From NCBI GenBank assembly GCA_021292105.1, contig CM037870.1, forward strand, positions 29,693,905 to 29,757,904: a stretch of DNA of 64,000 bases, read 5' to 3'. This stretch comes from Anadara kagoshimensis (Eukaryota; Mollusca; Bivalvia; Arcoida; Arcidae). Position numbers and translations under genes: made by a program. Position 1 is the first letter of the stretch. Each line of letters starts with the position of its first letter. Of the stretch, positions 48,512 to 57,400 are shown piece by piece. The notes under the pieces were generated by a model that was not told the DNA's origin, did no database searches, and worked only from the letters and a program-made list of their open reading frames with translations.

Positions 48512-48971
48512 TAGAATGCTTATTGTCAACACGATGAATAAAAGGTTGTTTACCTTTATGGTGAAGAATGCAGATTTTTATTTTATACTTAATATAATTT
48601 TAGAAAATCAATGTTAAATTTATCACGTGCGCTTCTCTGAACAATTCAATCGTGTTAATGTAGACTTTAATTAAATGTATGTATAAATCAAGATTTCTCA
48701 CATGTGTCTTCTACGTTTCCTTATATATCCTTAAACGATCTAAGTATTTAAATAGGCTCCAACCTTTCTAAAGCTATCAGGAATAACAATCTGACTTTTT
48801 ACCCAAAATAAATGTAATGTTATGTAGTTTCAAAGACGTTAACAAAATACGTTGGAAAAATATTTTCAAAATATACATTTTGCTAATTAATAAAAAACGT
48901 CAACTCAAAAGTTTGTATTAGAAAAATGTTCCTATTGTATTGTTATTGGGTATAAAACACATTATTACATC

Positions 48972-49000
48972 AAAGTGATTTGGACAAGGATTGTATGTTT

Positions 49001-49045
<45 letters not shown>
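48972..49045 (+). repeat. Family A 3' tip followed by a poly-T run of about 50 bases
   Basis: GGACAAGGATTGTATGTTTG continues directly into an uninterrupted T tract (about 48992-49045). The T run of the element's 3' end has apparently expanded; its length may be an assembly artefact. Confidence 0.55.
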
Positions 49046-49049
<4 letters not shown>

Positions 49050-49724
49050 ATTATTAAATTATTTTACGATAATATGGAACTGATACATGTATGCATTTAT
49101 GGAAGGTACATCAGGAAAATTTTAAAAAAAAGGTAATGCGTGGCCCTTTATCTGCGAGAACTAAGTCGTGGCCACTAAATAGTAATGATTTTCCCCATGT
49201 CATATTTTTGTCATAAGTTTTCATTTAATGTTCGATAATAATTATTACAGTTAAGTTGAAATGGAATAAAAATCGCAAGAACACGAATAAAGACATAGTA
49301 TACTTTTGATTTTTAAGTTAAAATATTTTTTAAAAATTCAAATTATAAAGCTATATTAAGATATGTAATTCATTTCGCCATTTTTACTGTTGTTTATCTA
49401 TCAATTTTATAAAAAAAATTATGCACATGTTATGCATGGTTTGTAGACGTGATATTCGTACAACATTAAACAATACAAAATTATTTTTTTCATTTAATAT
49501 ATTTGTTTGCTTATTAAATAACACAAAAATTTGTATAAAAGAATAGATTACACATCGTTTCGTGCAGTTGATATATTTCATCACATTTATTCCCGGCTGT
49601 GTTATACAACTCTACTCGCTTTAATAGACAATTTTAGAAGACATTAATCCGTTTCACAATTATATCCAGGGTAATTGAAATAGTATCATGTTGTAGCTAC
49701 GTGTAAGTGAATTGATTATAATAC
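49046..49724. other. Intergenic, nothing recognised
   Basis: AT-rich with only short frames. Confidence 0.5.
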
Positions 49725-50902
49725 GTGTATTATTAGTTACACAGTGTGTTGGTGACCTAATATGGTTTATACAGGGTCAGTAAATTCCATATCGGGCAAG
49801 GGCGATCACCCTAAAGAGTTACGTTGGGTGCCTGTACACAACCATACACGGAGAAAGAGACCGGAGATTACTGTAGGAACTACTCTGTTTGTGACAGTGA
49901 AATACTCGTCAAATCCACAGAAAATCAAATAAATTAAAATTAAAATTGATATTTTTCACTTACATGTACCTAGAAGTAACAGGAAATTTGTATGCGCATC
50001 CGCAAGTAGCCCAGAATATATCTACACAGGGTAAAACGGTGCTCGGACGCTATGGGGATTTAATTATGTTGAAAAAAAAGGCAAATGGCGGATTCTGTTG
50101 CGCATATGACGTAAAACGTCACCAAGGACATCACTTCCGGTGTAAACTTCAACATCTACGCCATATAAAATCCTCATAGCACCAACATTTTTCTTTCTAC
50201 AGACATACTTTATGACAATCGCGGATGCGCATACATATTTCCTGTTACGACTAGGTACAAGTAAGTGAAAAATATTAATCTTTAATCAAATTTATTTGAT
50301 TTTCTATGGATATGAAGAGAATTTCACTGTCACAAACAGAGTGGTTCTTACAGTAGTTCTTCATGAGAAACTATTGGATGTTTTAGTAACCCATACTTTC
50401 CGTTTTGACAAACCAAATTAACCTTTTTATATACCACATTAGGTCACTAAAACACTGTGAAACATTTTATCAAACCGATAACATCAATAACTCATTAACA
50501 AAACCAACTTATGAATGTATCCACACAAAGACATATGACTGATGACTGGTTTGGAAATACCACCGTTGGGCATTCTGTCACACAAAAAATACTAAAAATA
50601 ATAATCAATTTGACTTACTAGCAACTTCCGTCAAAGAAATCAAGTGCACATTCATCTTTGTTAATCAAATATTTTGTTTCAGTGTCATCACATCTTACTA
50701 GTGTACGTTTTTGTCGTAAATATTTGTGATAAATATGACGTGTTTACTACCAAGCGGCCGCCAGTGACGGTGGTCGTCAGGGAAAGTAACTCTCATACTG
50801 ACTAGATATAGAACAGACCTGCCCGATATGGATTATATTAGGTCACCACGTGACCGATATTGTCGAATGAAATTCACAGAAACTAGTGAGAGGTAGGATA
50901 TA
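49725..50902 (-). mobile_element. Family E element, copy 2, split by a nested foldback element
   Basis: Reverse-oriented match to 39940-40690. The end motif CACAGTGTGTTGGTGACCTA is at 49739 on, and the main body is 50400-50902. The interruption at 49870-50354 is a separate element. Confidence 0.72.
49870..50354. mobile_element. Foldback element with 134-bp inverted repeats nested in family E
   Basis: The left arm 49870-50003 (ACTGTAGGAACTACTCTGTT ...) and right arm 50221-50354 are inverted copies of equal length, ending at GCGCATCCGC/GCGGATGCGC. They enclose about 217 bp with no convincing gene; the 77-aa frame crosses an arm boundary. Confidence 0.82.
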
Positions 50903-50950
50903 TGAAAATATAAACTCATATTTTGCATCATTGTATTCATTCTAAAAGGT

Positions 50951-51187
50951 ATAGGTAAACAACATTGACCTGTCCGTTTGACCTTTCATTAGGAATATTC
51001 ATATAGGAGGGTCCGCCCAATACACAGGTAACGTGAGGATTCACAGTTAATACATATACACATTGCCTATGATTAGTGTTCACATCATATAGACAAAATA
51101 TACACGCGTGATCCCTATTAATTAAATTTACTCGTCCATAATGAATATTTAAATCAAAGGTCAAGCGGGCACGTCAATGTTGTTGAA
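50951..51187 (+). mobile_element. Family C short TIR element
   Basis: TAGGTAAACAACATTGACCT at left and GGTCAAGCGGGCACGTCAAT at right, with a family interior. Confidence 0.72.
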
Positions 51188-51365
51188 AAGAAAAGACGGC
51201 ATTAAACTTGAAGAAACAACATTTGTTACAAACTTCAAGGTCTTTCGAGGTCTTTATAATTTCGGTATAAATTCAAATATGAATCAGAACTCAGTCGTGT
51301 CTTTTATTTTCAAGCTTACTAGGGTATACTAAACTAACACTGTCTTCAAAGTTGGGATTAATAAG

Positions 51366-51668
51366 ATGTCAAAAACAATCACACTAATCCATGTCCGAAT
51401 CACAATCCAGAAGCAAGTAAAAACTTTGGAACTGACAAGTTAGGTTAGACACGTGAACTTCCACCAGGGAAGTAAGGGGTGATGCTCCGGAAGGGTAAGC
51501 ACCTCCTGTTTAGCTAGCTACACCCGCCACGTGTGTAATCAAAATTGTGTGAAAGGAACATGGAACTCTGAGACGTCAAATATATCCAGGGCAATCCTGG
51601 ACACAGAGACATCAAACTTATCAACAATACTGTGATGACGGCCATAAAACTTTTTAGGGGGCCTTGAT
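51366..51668 (-). mobile_element. Family A retroelement, 3' part
   Basis: Inverted, well preserved, from about AATCCATGTCCGAATCACAA to the KFYGRHHS coding end (ACTGTGATGACGGCCATAAA). Confidence 0.8.
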
Positions 51669-52439
51669 TTATTCGTATGTGAAATTGAATGATTTGGGTA
51701 TTGACTTCAAATTCAATAAGGTTCTTCATAAATGCTTCTTCATATCAACAAAGAAAGAAATCAGTAACTAAACCAACGGTGCACAGTTTGTACCAATTAG
51801 CATAGCGATTGTTTGTTGGTATCATATTTCAAAAAACGACCAATATGTTGTACATTTTGTTGATGGTATCTTCAGTAATTATTACTAAATCTATTTTAAC
51901 TATGCAACGCTTGACGGCTGTCGGAAAATAATTTAATCGCAGCCAGATTGATAATTGCCAAATAATGGAAATCCTTGTCCAGCACTAGCTATTTGTGTCT
52001 TTGCTTACCGTTTTTTGCAAAAAAGGAAAAGTGAAAATTTTGTTTTAGACTGTTTAAATAATTAATGCTCTGTTAAGACAAATGATTGAATTTTTAAAAA
52101 TTTCTATCGCAAATTCACTTTTTCCCTCACATGATAAGTAATGATACACACAGCTGCTTCATAAAAATCACTTCTTTTCTGTGAACTGAAAATATTTGCT
52201 ATAATATCTATATTACGGAAGTTGCTACGGATATCGAGACCGATGCCAATCAACACTTACCACAAATAACAGATGTAACAGTCGGCTATTCTGACAAATT
52301 TATTTAAGAGTATGAAATGTTAATTAATAAAAAGTTTTTTCACATTGGCCTTCGGCCTCGTGCCAATATGACACACCTTGGCCAAATGTTTGGGCCAATA
52401 TGAAAATACCTGATTAATAATATCATAATATTATCGAAT
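51669..52439. other. Intergenic, nothing recognised
   Basis: A short inverted pair TGGCCTTCGGCCTCGTGCCA is at 52346 on. Confidence 0.45.
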
Positions 52440-52616
52440 ATCAAAAACAAAAATACCAATCCATGTCCAAATCACAATCTAAAAGAAGAAACATACAAAC
52501 TTTGAAACTGGAAAATTAAGTTAAACACGTGAACTTTCACAAAGAAAATTAGACCGGGCGCTACCGGAGAGGTAAGTCCCTCCGATTTAGTTCACTAAAC
52601 CCGCCACGTGTGAAAT
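52440..52616 (-). mobile_element. Family A retroelement, 3' UTR copy
   Basis: TACCAATCCATGTCCAAATC to CTAAACCCGCCACGTGTGAA. Confidence 0.7.
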
Positions 52617-53149
52617 ATTATGAATTATTTCGGAACTTTCTCACGTATGAAAACTTCATGTTTTAAGTATGGATATGGTGTTTTGCAACAGAGAAGCTGA
52701 CAAAATGATAAAAACAATAAAAAAAAAACACTGTTATATTTTTCTTCCAGAAAGTAACATTTGTAGTAGCACTGTTATTCAAAATCTGGTGTTTTATTTC
52801 TTCATCAAATAGAAAACATTTTCCGTAGCTGACCAATGTAATGACACCCCTTTATAATGTTAGGTGTTATATTTCGTGCTATTATTCTTAACTATATAGA
52901 TAAGACATAAATGGTTATAATTGAATAGATGACCATTTGATAACTTATATGATGCATGATTGGGTATAGATGTTACATAGTTTCAGATAAAATACTTAAA
53001 TATACAGTCATTTGATTTAAATCTTAGTTTCGCGGTATTGTTGATAAGTTTATTTTAAGTGCATTTCCCACAGAACAGTAACTATTATTTCGCAAAGCCG
53101 AGTGTTTGGCGAAAGAACAGTCATTACCTTCTTTTAAATCTTGGGTTAT
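52617..53149. other. Intergenic, nothing recognised
   Basis: No frame or repeat match. Confidence 0.5.
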
Positions 53150-53232
53150 ACCCGGTTTTCGATCTTACAACTCACACTTACGGATAGATCACTCTCCAAA
53201 CTGAGCTACCGCAGTGGTGATATGAATAAAGA
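53150..53232 (-). mobile_element. tRNA-derived SINE head
   Basis: On the minus strand it reads GCGGTAGCTCAGTTTGGAGA (box A), with a degenerate box B, GATCGAAAACC, about 40 bp later. The body after box B is not conserved. Confidence 0.55.
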
Positions 53233-53599
53233 AATAAATCAGCAACGATGGTGCGCCGTTTTTATTCATTTGTATACAATCGCCTTTTTAAATCCATGTT
53301 CAGCGCTTGATATTTATAGCTTAGCTTACTTTTTTGTAAAAGAATTATGAATGGGTGGTTTATGTATGACGTTCTTTTAATTTCTAATGAGGGACAGTTG
53401 TGTAGAAAGTGTAGGAAAATAAAAACGTTCTTTAACTTTTTACATTCGATAAAGAACCAAGCAAGATTTACAGAAAATTCTGTAGACTTTTAGCGCGGGT
53501 AGAATAAATAAAATGGCTTTTAGCATTTCACTTCGAAAAATCTAACTGTGATACGTACCAAATAAAATTAACATGTATTTTTATTTCAATGGAAAAGTC

Positions 53600-53700
53600 A
53601 GTTTTGTTGATAGAAATAATGTCTGTGTACAGGATTACTGTTTATTTACATAGCTTCATGTTGTTTTGATTACACACGTAACGGCTTTAAAATTACGGTC
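53600..53700 (+). mobile_element. Family A retroelement, strongly diverged fragment
   Basis: TTTTGTTGATAGAAATAATG, GTACAGGATTACTG and GATTACACACGTAACGG keep the order of family A, but its 3' end is lost. Confidence 0.4.
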
Positions 53701-53964
53701 ATTTTTGTATGTCATGCCTTTGGATACCGCCACAATATTGATTGTCTCCCTTTAATAGGACAATACATGTACTATGTACATTTTTAAACCATCTTCCACG
53801 GTTGCTAGCCTATTACCTTAAGTCTTCAAAACCATTCAATAACAGTATAGGCTGCAATATACATACTATAATAATTAAACAAAATACTATATGACGATAC
53901 CGGTGTTTATTTATTTGTATCCAAATGTGGAAAGTTTAAGTCCTTAAAACGACATACTCATACG

Positions 53965-54266
53965 TACAATACATGCTCCAGGCGGATTTATTACTTGTAG
54001 CAACCATAAATCCAATTTCTAAAAGAAATTGACAGCACCCGTGTTGTTTCAACAGTGCATACTTAAAAAGAAACATTAAACAATTGTTAAGCGTTTTTTT
54101 CTGTTTCTGTTTTCTATGCTGTAAGACTCCAGGCAGATTTATTACTTGTAGCATACACAAACCCGGTTTCAAAGAGAAATGGACAGCATTAGTATTGTTT
54201 CAACAATGCATAGTTAAAAAAATATTCCACAATTGTTAAGCACTTTTTTCTGTGTCTCGTTTCTAT
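53965..54266 (-). promoter_or_regulatory. Gene 2 3' UTR: tandem duplication of about 150 bp, each unit with AATAAA
   Basis: Directly after the gene 2 stop lie two similar units, about 54266-54120 and 54118-53965. Each contains TACAAGTAATAAATC on the minus strand, with AATAAA at 54143-54138 and 53992-53987. Both also share a GAAA-rich stretch and an ACAATTGTT motif. They offer two candidate polyadenylation sites. Confidence 0.5.
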
Positions 54267-54400
54267 TTATAGGCGTGTCTGTATCTTGTCAACATCAATT
54301 TCATATGTTCCAGCGTTTTCATTATCTTCCATTTTCCGTTCTGTTTTATTCATACACTGGGCTAGTACCCCTGTTATGGCGCTAATGGACAATGCAGAAC
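54267..54400 (-). CDS. Gene 2 exon 5 (last helix, acidic tail, stop)
   Basis: The acceptor TTCTGTTTAG is followed by SALSISAITGVLAQCMNK and a charged tail ending in ...KIQTRL, with TAA at 54269-54267. It is 134 nt (44 codons including stop), longer than the gene 1 tail. Confidence 0.87.
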
Positions 54401-57400
54401 CTAAACAGAAAATAGAATAAATCCAGGTATATCGCCATTATTTTGTGGGTCATTTTCTGAAGATCTACGCTTAATTTTTTGTGACATGAAATATTCTATT
54501 TTGCAAACTAAATACAATGGCCAGCAATAAGCCTTTTCTCCTGCTAATTATGTCTTTGTCGTAAAAAAAAATTAAGCTATAATAGGACCTTTTCAAATTA
54601 TGGAAACCTTATATAACGCAGCAAGCTGCCTATAAATACATATTTGACTCGGGGATATTGCAAGCCTATATCAAGACCCTAAAAAAACTGTAAAACCTCT
54701 GTATCCAAAATTATCCTAGATATATTTAACATAGCTAGATACACAGTATGTATTTACTTTTACGGAACACCCGGTCTCGCTTCCTGGTGAAGTTCACATG
54801 TAAATAACGAGCTAGCGCGTTATTCAGTTTGCTTTACATGGCAATGAAAGTTAAAGCACAATAAACGACATTTCAATGTTTAAATAAATTAGGGTTTCTG
54901 TACAAAAATAATTAAATATACCTGCACATAAAAAAGACTGGTCGTAGGTACCTCCACCATCAACAATAACACCTACAATTGTATTAACAAACTAAAATTT
55001 CTACAAGCTTCATTATGTTAAATCATATAGATTACTGAACAGGGATCACCATCAATCCGGTATGACAAGCAAGAAGATTGTATCAGCAGATTGCGAACAG
55101 GATGAAAGGGGTAGCATTGCACGTTCCTTGTATAAAGAGAGAATACTAAGTTTACTTTTGGAATCATGTATGTTGCTGGTATAACAGTTTAAAGAGATTT
55201 TAAGTTGTCATTTTGAATCAATTTTCAATTTTTATTTAAAACATTTGTGACCATTTTCATGCGCTTTGTTAAGGCAACTTCTTCATCAATTTTCAATAAA
55301 GTGTTCATACGAAACTACAGTCATCGTTCGAAAATAGTGTGTTAAGTGACTAGATAAACTAGAACTGTCTCTTGAGAGCCAAATACCCCTGCCCAACATT
55401 TAAAGTTTTCCTGTGACCTTGACCTTTCCGATATGACCTTGGTTCAAGGTTGACAAGATACGGCCCGGACATGATTTTACACGGACAGACAGTCATGGTG
55501 ATCCCTATATTTCCCCCGCAAACTAGTTAAAACTAGTATAAAAACATTATCTCAACCCATATTTCAAAACATCTAGTTAGACCTAAAGTTATTACAACAG
55601 TTTTTGTTATGTGATCCATACACGTGTTCTTAGACTTAAGAATACCAAATCATACACAAGCAAGCTCTTCTTGTAAAACAACAATTTTGAGTCGAGTCCC
55701 TTATTTATACAGGGATACGTTTTGGGATGTCGATGGAAACGGAGTACCCCGAGAAAACCACTACCTTGAGAAAACAACACTGATAAAAAAATTTCACACT
55801 AGAATCTTACTGAGTGGGATTCAATCCCACGTAATAAGAGCCACTGTGTGCCACTATGAGAGTCTGAGGTTTTACTCTCCGACTAAGATGATAAATCATC
55901 TGTGTTTTCTTGTAAATCTGTCTTATCACGACAGAAAGCGTGTGAATTCCGTTCTTTATTACATAACTTTCCTATCCGAGGACCTATACACATGTAATCC
56001 TCGAACGAATTCACATGACCTTGTATCAGGAATATTCCTGATAAAGAATTTTGTGTAAGACATCCTTGTATTATTTCAGTAGTGAACAAATTAAAAGATA
56101 AAACAAACTACATTTTCATTGTAAGATAAAACTTCCTTCCTGATCGTACCTTCAATACATATGGCGGGAAACAGTATCAGGACCGCTTCGCGTCTGCGGG
56201 GCAGCGAATTGCCACAGACTGTTCATATTTCATTGTTGATTACGTCACCGATAACACCAATCAAAAGATGTATCTAGATCTTATAATTTTAATCTTAAAT
56301 TATAAGATCTAGATAAATTTTTACTGTTTGCGCATGAATTTTTAAGAAATATGCTTCCCGGAAAACCGAAGACATTGTGACGTAAATGGTGTTATCAGTG
56401 ACGTAATCAACATAGAAATGTGAACAGTGTGGGTAATTCACTGTCCTGCACACAAGATGCGGTCCTGATACTGTTTCCCGCCAAATGTATCTCATTGCAA
56501 CCTTTTAAATTATAACACACCACTACCCAATTATTGGTCCTATTTTTATAAAGTTGTATACATGTACATGTGTTTTTGTTTGTTGGTTGGTTGGTTGAAT
56601 GTTGCTTAACGTCGCATCAGCAATTTTTCAGCTATTCGCGACGAGAACTATTTTAATAATCTTATTGGATTAATCTATGTACAATTTCGTGTATGCATGT
56701 GAAGTGTTGTATGGTCTGCCTTGTACTAGCACGCACTCAGGGCGACTTTAAGGTGCTAGATCACCGTGTCAGTATGCCGAAGACAAGCTTACCACTCACC
56801 CAGTTCATTATACTGATACCGGGTGAACCAGTAAAGGCCAACGGACATGCCTTTTTGTATTTTAAATATTTAAATAATTTCCACATAAGGATAAACCTTG
56901 TAATTGAAAAACATATTAACCTGCTAAAATTGGTCCAAGGGTTGAACCAATGCCACAGAAAAACATTTCCATTCCATAAGCTAGGGGTAGATTACCTATT
57001 CCAACGAGCTGTACATTAATAGCATTGAATAAAGTGTAACAGTTTCCCGAAAATAGACCTAGTGTCAGCGCATAAAATACTTGTCCATAATAGCTGAAGG
57101 CATATAACGGTAAGAGAAGAGTAGAAATACCGAGAATACCAAAACTTCCACAATATAAGAGAATTTCCGGAACACGATCAAAATTTCCAACGATCCCTGT
57201 TAAGACTCTGGATATGGTTCCACAAATACCTGCTACCATAAGAAGATAAGATGCATCTAATGGTGAAGTTTTCTTCAATATAACATAATGCGGGAAATGT
57301 AGAAAGATAAGGTAAACACCTATACCGAAACTAAATGTGCTAACACACATTGCAAGAATTGATTTGTTTCGTAACACTTTCAGATATGGAAGCAAATATC

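Noticed and set aside
49946..50179. 77-aa frame with cysteines and histidines
   Set aside because: It starts inside the left arm of the foldback element and has no zinc-finger spacing.
51366..51729. 71-aa minus-strand frame (51514-51729) and similar frames at 25872-26054, 34057-34269, 59192-59434
   Set aside because: Recurrent similar peptides arise because they read the same family A repeat, partly antisense to its true coding frame.
55624..56058. 144-aa open frame in gene 2 intron 3
   Set aside because: No recognisable domain, intronic and antisense to gene 2; most likely chance or an old repeat.
56800..56850. A 51-nt segment in correct phase with AG and GT neighbours, first taken as gene 2 exon 4
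   Set aside because: Its acceptor lacks a pyrimidine tract and its peptide (GMSVGLYWFTRYQYNEL) does not fit the family. The segment at 54922-54972 has the same length, good splice sites and the VDGGGTYDQSFLCAG motif.
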